Origin: Maribacter antarcticus DSM 21422
Lineage (GTDB): Bacteria; Bacteroidota; Bacteroidia; Flavobacteriales; Flavobacteriaceae
Direction: 5' to 3'
Length of the DNA: 64,000 nt
NCBI RefSeq assembly: GCF_000621125.1
Contig: NZ_KK211214.1
Location: 871,300 to 935,299 of the forward strand
The notes beneath the pieces are model-generated. The model saw nothing but the letters and a program-made list of their open reading frames with translations, was not told where the DNA came from and searched no databases. Each line of letters opens with the position of its first letter. Position 1 is the first letter of the stretch. A program made the position numbers and the translations under genes. Positions 1 to 9,299 of this stretch are shown in pieces.

Positions 1-1311
1 TTTAGTATTCCATAGATAAATTTCCCTTAGGCCGTCCATTTTATTAAAAACAGCAATACTGCCATCGCTGATTGCGGTGCTGTATATCTTCAGCGTCTTT
101 AATTTTGATAATAGGTTTAGCGCTTCTATTTCTGTATCGGTGATAGGTGTTTTATCTAGTTCTAGCCACTCTAGGTTCGCACAAGAGCCGATGAAGTTCA
201 TCTCGTCCTGGCCAATCGGAAGTCCGCTTATATCCAATTGAACAATATTCTGACTAACAAAATTTAGGCCAGTCACTTGTTTAGCGACGTAGCGAGGTGA
301 TTTGTACACATTAACGCTTAGCGCATTAGCATCGCCTGCAATACGCTTTATGGTTACGTAATCGGTATTGAGGCGTTGTAAAGTGCTATCGGCCACTTCT
401 GGTAGTTTAGCCCACTTTTCCCTTGTATCTGGTTGCATCAAGCCTTCGACTAAACCTTTTAATTGTTCTGAGCTCTGTAAATGCACCAATCTCAGCGTAT
501 CGGAGGCACCTAGAGCAATCCAACGTTCAAGGATTTCTATTTCCTGCTCATTTAAAGCTTGTTTGTCTTCGGGGGGCATGTGCTCTTCGTCTTCTATGGG
601 AAGGTGCACCCTTCTTATCATCTCGCTTTCTTCGGGATTGCCGGGTTGTATCGTATTACCTACTTCCCCACCAGCCAGAAGTGCATCAAGTGAAGTCATC
701 AATAATCCACCTTTTGTTTTATTGGGATTATGGCAGGAAACGCATTTATTTTCTAGAATTCGCCCCACCACGTCTTTATACAGTAAGGGGTTTTCTGGGA
801 TTTTATTCGCTCTTTTTTCCGAAGGAAGTGCCAAGAAATTTTCCCCGTGGGTGACCATTCCGCCATAGTGTCCTGTGGCGAAAATTAAACCTATCAAGGT
901 TACTTGAAGTATTTTGTAAAAAATTGGCTTATTAAAATTACTTTCCACCAAGCCGTACCAAACGGCTGCTAAAAGTGCCAATCCTCCTCCCATCCATTGG
1001 TGCCAAAACAGGAGATCTCCTTTTGGTGCCATTTCCTTCCCCAAGAAAAATCCCGAAATCGCAGTCAATAAGGATAATAATACTGCGATGGTCAATAGTT
1101 GCTTCGGAACTTTCCTTCCTGTTAATCCTAAAAAGGCACAGAGTAAAAGTAAGACAATGGGAAAATGTAATACCAAAGGATGCCAACGACCCACCCAGGC
1201 GATTAGTCGGGGTAACTTAATATAGGTATCGAATAGTAGACAAAACAGGAGAAACAGGGACAGTCCAAAAACGGCATAGTCTACCCATCTATTTTGAGAA
1301 GGTTTTGTCAT
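1..1311 (-). CDS. Membrane-anchored PSCyt1-type cytochrome c / leucine-rich-repeat protein (3' part beyond window)
   Basis: The minus frame is open from the ATG at 1311 to the window edge, giving 437 codons with the C-terminus missing. The first ~150 residues hold about five hydrophobic segments, an arrangement like DUF2231-type membrane domains. A c-type haem motif CVSCH follows at residues 190-194, then the stretch typical of planctomycete-type cytochrome C (GGLLMTSLDALLAGG, HMPPED). From about residue 350 there are leucine-rich repeats (for example LEWLELDKTPIT and LKTLKIYSTAIS). The stop of the next gene upstream lies 2 nt before this ATG, so it is the downstream member of an operon with the DUF1501 and DUF1549 genes. 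The family is seen next to DUF1501/DUF1549 genes in Planctomycetes and Bacteroidetes; its biochemical role is not established. Inference: an inner-membrane electron-transfer or scaffold partner for an oxidative sugar-degrading system. Confidence 0.85.
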   Translation of the reverse strand, partial: MTKPSQNRWVDYAVFGLSLFLLFCLLFDTYIKLPRLIAWVGRWHPLVLHFPIVLLLLCAFLGLTGRKVPKQLLTIAVLLSLLTAISGFFLGKEMAPKGDLLFWHQWMGGGLALLAAVWYGLVESNFNKPIFYKILQVTLIGLIFATGHYGGMVTHGENFLALPSEKRANKIPENPLLYKDVVGRILENKCVSCHNPNKTKGGLLMTSLDALLAGGEVGNTIQPGNPEESEMIRRVHLPIEDEEHMPPEDKQALNEQEIEILERWIALGASDTLRLVHLQSSEQLKGLVEGLMQPDTREKWAKLPEVADSTLQRLNTDYVTIKRIAGDANALSVNVYKSPRYVAKQVTGLNFVSQNIVQLDISGLPIGQDEMNFIGSCANLEWLELDKTPITDTEIEALNLLSKLKTLKIYSTAISDGSIAVFNKMDGLREIYLWNTK

Positions 1312-1313
1312 AT

Positions 1314-2777
1314 TTATGCTAAAAGATCGTTGATTACATTGCCCGCTACATCGGTTAGGCGAAAGCGGCGACCTTGATACTTATACGTAAGTTTTTCATG
1401 ATCAAGACCCATCTGGTGCATTAGCGTGGCATGGAAATCGTTTATGTGGACAGGGTTTTCTACCACATTATATCCGAATTCATCAGTTTGGCCATAGTTG
1501 AGTCCTGGTTTGATACCTCCTCCCGCCATCCAAATACTAAATGCTTTTGGGTGGTGGTCGCGGCCATAATTTTCAGGATCAAATTTTCCTTGGGCGTAAT
1601 TGCCCCTTCCGAATTCTCCTCCCCAAACTACTAAAGTGTCCTCTAGCATACCCCGTTGTTTTAAATCTAGTACTAAGGCGGCAGAGGCCTGGTCTACATC
1701 TTTGGCCTGACCGGCCATTTCATTATGTAGGTTGCCATGTTGGTCCCAGCCCTGATGGTACAATTGTATGAAGCGCACCCCGTTTTCAGCGAGTCTACGG
1801 GCTTGTAGGGCATTTGCTGCGTATGTCCCAGGTACTTGGCAGTCTTCGCCATAGAGGTCGATAATTGATTGTGGTTCTTTAGAAATATCCATAACATCGG
1901 GTACCGACATTTGCATACGGTAGGCCATTTCATATTGTGCAATCCGTGATTCGATTTCGTCATCGCCCGTTTCTACGTGGTGCATCTTGTTTAATGAGGC
2001 CACATGGTCCAATAAATGCCTTTTATCAGATCTTGAGATTCCATCTGGATCGTTTAGATATAGCACGGGGTCTTTTCCTGAGCGCAATAAAACACCCTGG
2101 TGCTTAGAATCTAAAAATCCACTTGACCATAGCTTGGAATATAGTCCTTGACTATTGCCCTTTCCTCGTGAGGTTAACACCACAAAAGAAGGCAGGTTTT
2201 TATTTTCACTACCCAACCCGTAGCTCAGCCATGAACCCATACTAGGTCTCCCGGCTATTTGGCTACCGGTTTGAAAAAAAGTAATCGCAGGATCATGGTT
2301 TATGGCTTCTGTATGCATACTGCGTACTACAGTAATGTCATCTGCGATTTTGGCAATGTGCGGAAAGAAGTCGCTGATCCAGGTCTGACTCTCCCCATGT
2401 TTTTTAAATCCGATTTTTGGCGGCATTAACGGAAACTTATCTTGATTGGCCGTCATGCCTGTCAATCGTTGCCCATTGCGAATTGACTCAGGCAAATCTT
2501 CGCCCATGCGTTTTCTCAAAATAGGTTTATAATCGAAGGTTTCGAGCTGCGAGGGTGCTCCGGCCTGAAATAAATAAATAATTCGTTTTGCCTTGGGTGC
2601 GAAATGTGCAACGCCCAAATCTCCTTTCGAGGCCAAACTTGGTCCCGAACCCTTGAATAAATCGGGTATCAGTAAGGACCCCAGGGCCAAGGAACCAATA
2701 CCTACACTTAATTGCGAAAAGAAGTGCCTTCTGTTGGACTTTAAGGGGTTTTCAGATGCGTCTTTATTTTCTTCCAT
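1314..2777 (-). CDS. DUF1501 domain-containing protein (sulfatase/alkaline-phosphatase fold), Tat-type signal
   Basis: 487 aa. The N-terminus has a twin-arginine-like motif NRRHFF (residues 15-20) followed by a hydrophobic run, which suggests Tat export. The remainder matches the DUF1501 family, related to the alkaline phosphatase/sulfatase superfamily: QAGAPSQLETFDYKP near the start, later RFIQLYHQGWDQHGN and VVWGGEFGRG, and the terminal GRDHHP...HQMGLDHEKLTYKYQGRRFRLTDV. It sits between the cytochrome/LRR gene (2-nt gap downstream) and the DUF1549 gene (220 nt upstream). DUF1501 partners with PSCyt1/DUF1549/DUF1553 proteins across Planctomycetes and Bacteroidetes, but no substrate is established. 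The family assignment is firm; the function is open. Confidence 0.9.
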   Translation of the reverse strand: MEENKDASENPLKSNRRHFFSQLSVGIGSLALGSLLIPDLFKGSGPSLASKGDLGVAHFAPKAKRIIYLFQAGAPSQLETFDYKPILRKRMGEDLPESIRNGQRLTGMTANQDKFPLMPPKIGFKKHGESQTWISDFFPHIAKIADDITVVRSMHTEAINHDPAITFFQTGSQIAGRPSMGSWLSYGLGSENKNLPSFVVLTSRGKGNSQGLYSKLWSSGFLDSKHQGVLLRSGKDPVLYLNDPDGISRSDKRHLLDHVASLNKMHHVETGDDEIESRIAQYEMAYRMQMSVPDVMDISKEPQSIIDLYGEDCQVPGTYAANALQARRLAENGVRFIQLYHQGWDQHGNLHNEMAGQAKDVDQASAALVLDLKQRGMLEDTLVVWGGEFGRGNYAQGKFDPENYGRDHHPKAFSIWMAGGGIKPGLNYGQTDEFGYNVVENPVHINDFHATLMHQMGLDHEKLTYKYQGRRFRLTDVAGNVINDLLA

Positions 2778-2997
2778 TTTGTAAATTCTTATAGGGCTAT
2801 TTAAATACTATACACAATATTGTTTCTTACTATTACCTGGCATACGTTGGAATTTTTTAATTTCCATAGAACCCTTTTTCTACTGCTACACCCGGGCACC
2901 CTTAGGCAGCGTTCAGGATAACATGTGTAGGGTTTATATAACAACAATAATATCCTCCTTGGTTTTTTCTTTATTGTTTTTTTCTACGTACTGATTT

Positions 2998-5367
2998 TTA
3001 TTCTTTAGTAATTGTTTCATCCAAATTGTAGATTATTTGTGTTGTTAGCATAAGAGCTGCGGTCTTGGCCGGATTAACGTTAAGTTGCTCATATTCGCCT
3101 AGGGCGGTCAATTTCTTGGCGTTTTCCAAATCGTTTTCATATAACTTAACCGCATCATAATAGTAGTCATTTAAGGTCAATAGCTCTTCTTTTCTGGGTG
3201 AACGGATTAAAATTCGCCGAAAAAGATTTGTTACTATGTTGGGGTCGTCACCTCCTTTTTCTTGAAGAGTTCGCTGTGCCAATACGCGAGCAGCTTCCAA
3301 AACCTGTATGTCGTTTTGTAGGGCCAATGCCTGCAAAGGTGTATTGGTCTTTTGCCTACGCACCTCACAAAAATCTCGAGTAGGCGCATCAAAAATAGTC
3401 ATTGAAGGCGGTGGCAGTGTACGTTTCCAAAAAGTGTATAGTGAACGCCTGTAGAGGTCTTCACCATCGTCTTGCACGTATTTTGTTAAAACACCCCTGT
3501 TTTCACCAGCATTGGTTTCTTCCCATAGGCCCGGCGGTTGATAGGGTTTTACGCTTGGGCCGCCTAGCTCCGTATTCAAAAGTCCGCTGGTGGCAAGAAT
3601 ATAATCCCTAATCATTTCGCCGCTCATTCTAAAGCGTGGCGCGCGCGCCAAAAATCTATTTTCCGGATCGGCCTTTTTGAGATCAGGACGCATTTGTGAT
3701 CTTTGCTGGTATGTGGCTGAAAGCATTATTTTTCTCAGCAAGTGGTGAATATCCCAATTGTGTTCCATAAAATCTGCAGCAAGCCAATCTAGTAATTGCG
3801 GATGTGTGGGTAGACTTCCTTGCACGCCAAAATCTTCTGCAGTCTCTACCAAACCTCTACCAAATAACATTCCCCAGATGCGGTTGACAAAAACCCTTGC
3901 GGTCAAGGGGTTATCTTTGCTGACTACCCATTTGGCTAAACCTAAGCGATTTCGCTCCAAGTCTTCTGAAAAAGGATAAATGATATACGGTGTATTGGGA
4001 ACTACGGAATCGGTAGGCTGGTCGTATTCCCCGCGATTTCTTATAAACGTTGTTTTTGGTGCTGAATCGTTCATAATCATCACGTTTACCTCTTGACCTT
4101 TTTTTAAATTCACAAAGTCGAGTATGCCCTCAGTTTCTTCTGAGGTTAAGGTCAAAAACGGTGGGTCGGCAAAGAACTTTTGGTTTTTGGCCTGTACGGC
4201 ATCCATTTGTAAACCTTTTTCATTAACCTGATTAAAAAACGCGAAGAACTCAAAGTAATTGGCTTGTGAAATGGCATCATATTTATGGTCGTGACAACGC
4301 GCACATTCTAAGGTTAATCCTAAGATTCCTTTTCCAAGGGTATTTGTTCTATCAAGTACATAATTGGTGCGATATTCTTCTTGAATTACGCCACCTTCTT
4401 GCGTTATGGGGTGATTTCGATTAAAGCCTGTTGCTAAAATCTGTTCTTTGGTAGCATTAGGTAGCAAATCACCTGCCAACTGCCAAGTTAAAAACTCGTC
4501 GTAGGGCAAATTCTTGTTGAAAGCATGGATTACCCAATCGCGCCAAGGCCACATAGTTCGGTAACTATCGTCTTGGTATCCATGCGAATCAGCATAGCGA
4601 GCGAGATCTAGCCAAGATTGTGTCATGCGTTCTCCATAGGCGGGAGAAGATAAAAATCGGTCAATCGCTTTTGGGATAATTTCTTCGGAGGAAAGAGTTA
4701 ATAAAGCCTTGATGTCCTCAAGGTTAGGAGGAAGTCCAGTTAAGTCAAGACTTATTCTCCTGACCAAAGTTTCCTTGGTTGCTTTTTCGGAAGGTTCTAT
4801 ATTCTTTTCCTGAAGCTTTTTTAAAATAAAGCCATCGATTTCGTTTTGTCTCCAGTTACTCGTTATCAGGTCTGAAGTTTGTAGTTCAGGGATTTTCTTT
4901 TTCTTTGGGGAAAGATAGGCCCAGTGCTTTTGGAATTTGGCACCCTGCTCAATCCACTTCTCGATTAATCGCTTTTCATAAGAATTTAGACTGAGTTTAG
5001 AATCGGACGGAGGCATGATTTCTTTAGGATCCTCCGTAATCATATGCCAGTAGGCTTTACTTTGCTTAGAATTACCCGCAATAAAGGCATACTCGCCAGG
5101 ACTCTCTTTTAATTCCTTAAAAGCGGTTTCTTCCAAATCTAGTCGCAGTCCGGCCTTTCTCTTATTCGCGTCCGGTCCGTGACACGTGTAGCAATTATCA
5201 GAAAGTATGGGTTTAATATGGAAATTATAATCCACCGTTTCCGGAAGCTCCAAACTGGCGTAGGTGTTCTCTGAGTATTTAAAAAAATCCGAGGTAAAAA
5301 AATAAACTAAGGATATAAGAAAGCCAAGAACGGCCATTAGGATAATTTTTTGTTTCATTTCTTTCAA
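2998..5367 (-). CDS. PSCyt1-DUF1549-DUF1553 protein (planctomycete-type cytochrome c)
   Basis: 789 aa. One N-terminal hydrophobic anchor (about residues 8-24) precedes a haem c motif CYTCH (59-63) in a PSCyt1 domain with the usual GLRLDLEE and IMPPSDSKLS stretches. A DUF1549 region follows (ETLVRRISLDLTGLPPN, YGERMTQSWLDLARYADSHGYQ), with a further CARCHDHKYD haem-like motif at about residues 355-364. A DUF1553 region comes last (NPLTARVFVNRIWGMLFGRGLVETAEDFGVQG, RRSLYTFWKRTLPPPSM, TNTPLQALALQND). It is shorter than many homologues of 900-1100 aa, with a compact middle section. It is the first gene of the three-gene minus cluster. The domain order is clear; the redox partner and substrate are unknown. 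Confidence 0.9.
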   Translation of the reverse strand: MKEMKQKIILMAVLGFLISLVYFFTSDFFKYSENTYASLELPETVDYNFHIKPILSDNCYTCHGPDANKRKAGLRLDLEETAFKELKESPGEYAFIAGNSKQSKAYWHMITEDPKEIMPPSDSKLSLNSYEKRLIEKWIEQGAKFQKHWAYLSPKKKKIPELQTSDLITSNWRQNEIDGFILKKLQEKNIEPSEKATKETLVRRISLDLTGLPPNLEDIKALLTLSSEEIIPKAIDRFLSSPAYGERMTQSWLDLARYADSHGYQDDSYRTMWPWRDWVIHAFNKNLPYDEFLTWQLAGDLLPNATKEQILATGFNRNHPITQEGGVIQEEYRTNYVLDRTNTLGKGILGLTLECARCHDHKYDAISQANYFEFFAFFNQVNEKGLQMDAVQAKNQKFFADPPFLTLTSEETEGILDFVNLKKGQEVNVMIMNDSAPKTTFIRNRGEYDQPTDSVVPNTPYIIYPFSEDLERNRLGLAKWVVSKDNPLTARVFVNRIWGMLFGRGLVETAEDFGVQGSLPTHPQLLDWLAADFMEHNWDIHHLLRKIMLSATYQQRSQMRPDLKKADPENRFLARAPRFRMSGEMIRDYILATSGLLNTELGGPSVKPYQPPGLWEETNAGENRGVLTKYVQDDGEDLYRRSLYTFWKRTLPPPSMTIFDAPTRDFCEVRRQKTNTPLQALALQNDIQVLEAARVLAQRTLQEKGGDDPNIVTNLFRRILIRSPRKEELLTLNDYYYDAVKLYENDLENAKKLTALGEYEQLNVNPAKTAALMLTTQIIYNLDETITKE

Positions 5368-5604
5368 ATCAATGGATGAAATAAGTTGCGTGTTACTCTA
5401 AAGGTACATTACTAACTAAAAGTAAAGTTATAATTTCATTGAACCCACTACTTTAAACACTTACTATGATACTATTTTTGCTTTACTAGTACAATTCTGT
5501 ATAAAACCAAGAAGTTTCGTGAACACCGGAACCAATTTAAAACAGTTCGTTTGTTACTCCTATTGTGGGCTAGGAAATTTCGCTTTTTCAGTAGCACCTT
5601 AGAT

Positions 5605-6703
5605 TCAATGTCTTAATGCTTGCCTACACCGCCTTGGATGAAGTTGCCCATTAAACAATATCACCCACGGTCCTTTAACAACTATGGATATGGCAGTAGT
5701 GTTCAAAGTAGCTTTCGCGCCAATAGGAAATGTAAGATGTTGGTCTATGTGCCCGAAGCTCCTCCCGTATATTGTAGGAATTCCTAAGGGTTTTATTCTA
5801 TCCATAAGTACTTATTTTAGTGTAAACGAATTGGGTTTGCTTGTACGGTCGCACCCAGCACCTACACCAAAAATAATTTCAGAAGCCTTTTTAAAAGTTT
5901 CCCCTTAAATACGGTGTGTAACCATACGGTCTATTCTGTAGCTTGCTTCTTCAATATTTTCTATACAAACAATTTTACCCGTAAAATCAATCTCATGTGG
6001 TGTACCGATTAAGGCATTAATTAATGTTAGGCTTCCACCGCTTAATTGTCCGTTAGCTATCCTTTTATGAATAGGATATCTTTCGTATTCAGGATTGGTT
6101 GTTAGGGTTTTTTCCAAAATTGCATTAGTTAAGCTATGCGTAGGCGTTGTATGCTCCAGAATGCCCTTGAATGCTTTTCTACTGTAGCGGTCTTCTTTAG
6201 TACTACCTACAGGACCGAGGAAATAGATTAGGCCGGTTTTTTTGTGTATTTCATTTAATAACGCGGTTATATCGCTAAAACCTATTAAAGCTTTGGGGTT
6301 TCTTTTTATAGTTTTATAATTTATCAAATGCAGTATTCGTGTACACCCATATCCACCGCGAATACAAAGAATACCGTTTATTTTTTTGTCGGCAAACATT
6401 TCGTTGATGTCTGCCGCCCATTCTTCATCAGTGTTGCTAAAGTAGCCATGGGGTTTGGAAACTCTTTTGATAGGATAGGGTTTGTATCCCATCTGTTTTA
6501 AGGTCTGTTTCAAAGTTTTAGTTGTGAAACTATAACCAGGGGCAATTAGACCAATGGTAGCTCCTTTCTTTAAGGCTTTAGGGAGTTAATGGTTCTACTA
6601 TTTTATGTAGCGACTCTTGACACGCATACCTAGAAGTAGGTAGAAATGCAGTAAATGAAATTCCTAATAGTCTGTTAAAAAAGTTACAACGTGTCTGATT
6701 CAT
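5605..6703 (-). pseudogene. Decayed LD-carboxypeptidase (peptidase S66 / MccF-like), frameshift plus two stops
   Basis: The remnant of an S66 serine peptidase, the family of LD-carboxypeptidases that trim murein tetrapeptides. Starting from the ATG at 6703 (MNQTRCNFFNRLLG, a worn Tat-like leader), the frame stops near 6580 just where PKALKKGATIGLIAPG would begin, and that sequence continues in another frame. The body carries the catalytic Ser (IGFSDIT) and Glu (ENIEE). An in-frame TAA at 5905-5907 follows ...YRIDRMVTHRI; the same frame then continues with recognisable S66 sequence (KKASEIIFGVGAGCD) to a second TAA at 5812-5814. It resumes with the catalytic His segment GIPTIYGRSFGHIDQ and ends at 5605. 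At least three lesions make an active product very unlikely. Identification rests on motif recognition and I am fairly sure of it. Confidence 0.85.
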
Positions 6704-6748
6704 AGCTGTTAATTAATCAAAATTATAAAATAGGAAAAAATTAAAATT

Positions 6749-6769
6749 AAAAAATGTTTAACATTTTTT
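6749..6769. repeat. AT-rich perfect inverted repeat upstream of the fasciclin gene
   Basis: Ten-base arms AAAAAATGTT and AACATTTTTT flank a single central T. The repeat lies between the divergent decayed peptidase gene and the fasciclin gene. It could be an operator or a weak terminator; the T/A run on each side fits either role. Confidence 0.5.
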
Positions 6770-6844
6770 AAAAAAAATTAAACAAATATTATGATAAACG
6801 CTGCTCATTTACATCTACTTTTATCGAAATTTAAAAACAATATT

Positions 6845-7351
6845 ATGAAAATGATTAAAATTATGTTTGTATCAGCAGCCTTATTTGCTGGGACTTTAGT
6901 GCAGGCTCAAAACATTGTAGGTGTTGCTGCCGCTAATGAAAACTTTACCACGTTAGTTGCTGCTGTAAAGGCTGCAGACTTGGTTGAAACATTGAGTAGT
7001 GAAGGGCCTTTTACTGTTTTTGCTCCGGTAAACGATGCGTTTGCTGCCTTACCAGATGGTACGGTTGCTGGTTTGTTAAAACCAGAAAGTAAAGCTGCAT
7101 TAACAGGGATTCTTACATACCATGTGGTATCCGGAAAATTTGAGGCAGCGGCTGTTATCGATGCTATTAAAGCTAACGATGGTGCTTTTGAAGTAACCAC
7201 CGTGCAGGGAGGTACGCTTGTTTTATCTTTGGCTGATGGTAATGTAATGGTAGCCGATGAAAACGGAAACATGGCCACTGTAGTTATAGCAGATGTAGCT
7301 GCAACTAATGGTGTTATACATGCTATCGATACGGTAGTTATGCCAAAATAA
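6845..7351 (+). CDS. Secreted fasciclin (FAS1) domain protein
   Basis: 168 aa from the ATG at 6845. An in-frame ATG at 6791 would add 18 mostly non-signal residues, so the start was chosen to place MKMIKIMFVSAALFAGTLV at the N-terminus as a clean signal peptide ending VQAQ. The rest is one FAS1 domain with its hallmark H1 and H2 segments: FTVFAPVNDAFAALP at the front and NGVIHAIDTVVMPK at the end, with the YH box ILTYHVVSGK between. Single-FAS1 secreted proteins are common in marine flavobacteria and are thought to act in adhesion or the extracellular matrix. The gene is transcribed alone and ends at a strong palindromic terminator. Confidence 0.93.
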   Translation: MKMIKIMFVSAALFAGTLVQAQNIVGVAAANENFTTLVAAVKAADLVETLSSEGPFTVFAPVNDAFAALPDGTVAGLLKPESKAALTGILTYHVVSGKFEAAAVIDAIKANDGAFEVTTVQGGTLVLSLADGNVMVADENGNMATVVIADVAATNGVIHAIDTVVMPK

Positions 7352-7371
7352 AGTGCAGTTCTACATAATCC

Positions 7372-7409
7372 TAAAATTCCCAGTTTTCAATTGAAAACTG
7401 GGAATTTTA
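7372..7409. terminator. Bidirectional Rho-independent terminator (perfect 38-bp palindrome)
   Basis: Positions 7372-7390 and 7391-7409 are exact reverse complements (TAAAATTCCCAGTTTTCAA and its complement), with T/A-rich ends on both sides. It sits between the convergent fasciclin gene and the minus-strand gene ending at 7431, so it can serve both. Confidence 0.85.
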
Positions 7410-7430
7410 AGCTTACGTAATAAGCGTAAA

Positions 7431-8744
7431 CTACGGAATACTTGTACCGCTATCCACCGTTTTGTTTCTTCTCAATTGTCGTTGTATTTTCTTAATAGCG
7501 GATTCTATGGATTTCTCCGGTTCAATAATATTATATTCACCCCAAAAGTCAGGATCTGCAAAACCAATGGCCTCATCACTTAGTATTATGGAAGATTTAA
7601 TCCGTTCCTTCGCGTTCAGTTGAACGTTTGTTAGATTTTTTTTCCAATCTGTAACTGCCATTTCACAACTCATGGAATACACCGAATTAAAAAGTTTGTT
7701 ATCCCAGTCTATTTTAAATTCCAGGAGCACATTGCTGTAACCGTAGTACCATTTGCCATCTTTTTCTCTATAATCTACGCGATAGGCTACCTCGGTAGGC
7801 CAAACATTAGCATTTCTGGGCTTTTTCCTAACAAACATTTGGGCAGCCATTTTCCTATTGGTGATATTTAAGGCATAGATAGCACTAGTAAGAATTTTAT
7901 TTTCGGCATCTATGTATAATTTGCCGGTGTAAAATGGATCTATTATTTCAGCTTTTTGTTGAAAATTAATAATGTAAATAAGTTTGTCATTTACTCTAGT
8001 AGAACTATCAAAGGTAAAGTCGTAGTAGTTAATAGTCTCATTAGTAAATATATAGTCTGGATATTTTACCATATCCACGAATAGTGTGTTGAAAGGTCCA
8101 CCTTGTAATTTAAGTGCTAGTGTATCCAATTTATTGTAGTCGGTGCTCTTTCGTGCTTTGTAAAGTTTAAGTTCGTCACGTTTATAGGAAGAATAGGAGG
8201 CTTTGTAAATATTTACCACCGCTTCAGACAGACTAACATTTTTATTCCGCTTTTTTATAGTTTCCCTGTAAAAGGCAGTCATTACTGTGGGGTCGTTCAT
8301 ATAATTTTCACCCTTTTTCCTCAGTGTTTCCCTAACCAAAGTCTTTGCATCTTTTGGGATACTCAACTGGACTTCTGAAAGTTCCATGGCAGATTCTGTC
8401 ATCAGTATTTTATGGTCCTTAGCCTTAAATTTACTCAATGGTAATCTTAAAGTTTTGTAGCCTAAATATGAAATAATGATATTTTTGTCTAGGCTTTTCT
8501 TAGGTACCTTTAATAAAAATTCTCCATCCGTATTGGTTACTGTACTAACGTTTGTTCCCTCTAGGGTAAGTGATGCAAAAACTAAGGGTTTCTTTGAATT
8601 AGTATCTAGTATTTCTCCTGAGTAGGCTTTAAAACTAGTCTCTTGACTAATTAAATGAGTACTCATACTCACCATCAACAACACCGATAAAAATATCGGG
8701 AAAATGAAGGCTTTTTTCGGGAATAGGTTTCTATTATTTTTCAT
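7431..8744 (-). CDS. Carboxypeptidase-like regulatory domain protein, secreted
   Basis: 437 aa. A signal peptide spans about residues 12-34 (hydrophobic FPIFLSVLLMVSMS, then ISQETS). Residues ~37-110 form a CarboxypepD_reg-like beta-sandwich (YSGEILDTNSKKPLVFASL, TNTDGEFLLKVP, IISYLGYKT), the fold also seen at the N-terminus of TonB receptors. The remaining ~300 residues resemble the conserved C-terminal part of flavobacterial 'carboxypeptidase-like regulatory domain' proteins (FYRETIKKRNKNVSLSEAVVNIYK; YIDAENKILTSAIYALN). It does not have the length or plug of a TonB receptor. It probably acts in the periplasm or at the outer membrane; no enzyme motif is visible and the role is unknown. Confidence 0.85.
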   Translation of the reverse strand: MKNNRNLFPKKAFIFPIFLSVLLMVSMSTHLISQETSFKAYSGEILDTNSKKPLVFASLTLEGTNVSTVTNTDGEFLLKVPKKSLDKNIIISYLGYKTLRLPLSKFKAKDHKILMTESAMELSEVQLSIPKDAKTLVRETLRKKGENYMNDPTVMTAFYRETIKKRNKNVSLSEAVVNIYKASYSSYKRDELKLYKARKSTDYNKLDTLALKLQGGPFNTLFVDMVKYPDYIFTNETINYYDFTFDSSTRVNDKLIYIINFQQKAEIIDPFYTGKLYIDAENKILTSAIYALNITNRKMAAQMFVRKKPRNANVWPTEVAYRVDYREKDGKWYYGYSNVLLEFKIDWDNKLFNSVYSMSCEMAVTDWKKNLTNVQLNAKERIKSSIILSDEAIGFADPDFWGEYNIIEPEKSIESAIKKIQRQLRRNKTVDSGTSIP

Positions 8745-9299
8745 TTCGATTATTGCATAATTTTAAGATATAATATAATAATTTATCGCTGTGTAGCGTA
8801 ATTATAAATCATAAATTATATCTTTTTCTTGTTAATTTTTTCTTTAAAGAACTACCTAACTTTAATGATGTTAACTGCTTATTAAATTGCCTCTCACGAT
8901 TGTATTAGATTTCCTTAGTTTTAGCAATCTAAGTCGGTTATTCTGTGCTTGGTTTGTAAGCTAAACTGCTTGACTGATGCGTAAGATTACTTTTTTAAAA
9001 ATTAACTTTCAGGTAGCTAAAACGATAAGCATAAGGACTCTGCCGTTACTCAAGTATACTTATTTTCATTAGCTTTTTTTCTAAGCTGTTCTGAATTGTT
9101 AGCGGTAATTGTTAGAATTGTGAGGTACACTTTCTAATGCTCTTCGTATTCCATATCAAACTTTCGTTAATCATTTTTAGGCTGTAATTAGTACTTACCG
9201 ATTGTTTAAAAATAGTATCAGTAAAATCGTACTTTGATACAAGCTGACGGTTTTGTACTAAGCGTGGTTCAAACTTTAGCGCTATATAAAACTTCAAAC
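8745..9299. other. Intergenic region, 555 bp, no supported gene
   Basis: This stretch holds the upstream region of the 8744 gene and the downstream region of rluF. A minus-strand open frame of 61 codons (9112-9297) begins only with TTG, matches no family I recognise and has no ribosome site, so I do not call it. No RNA gene or repeat was seen. Confidence 0.5.

Noticed and set aside
2778-2997. AAGGAGG on the minus strand followed by about 49 open codons
   Set aside because: The codons form no recognised protein and start only at TTG; probably chance between two operon genes.
9112-9297. A 61-codon minus-strand frame after rluF
   Set aside because: Starts only with TTG, no ribosome site, no recognised family, and such lengths arise by chance in A+T-rich DNA.
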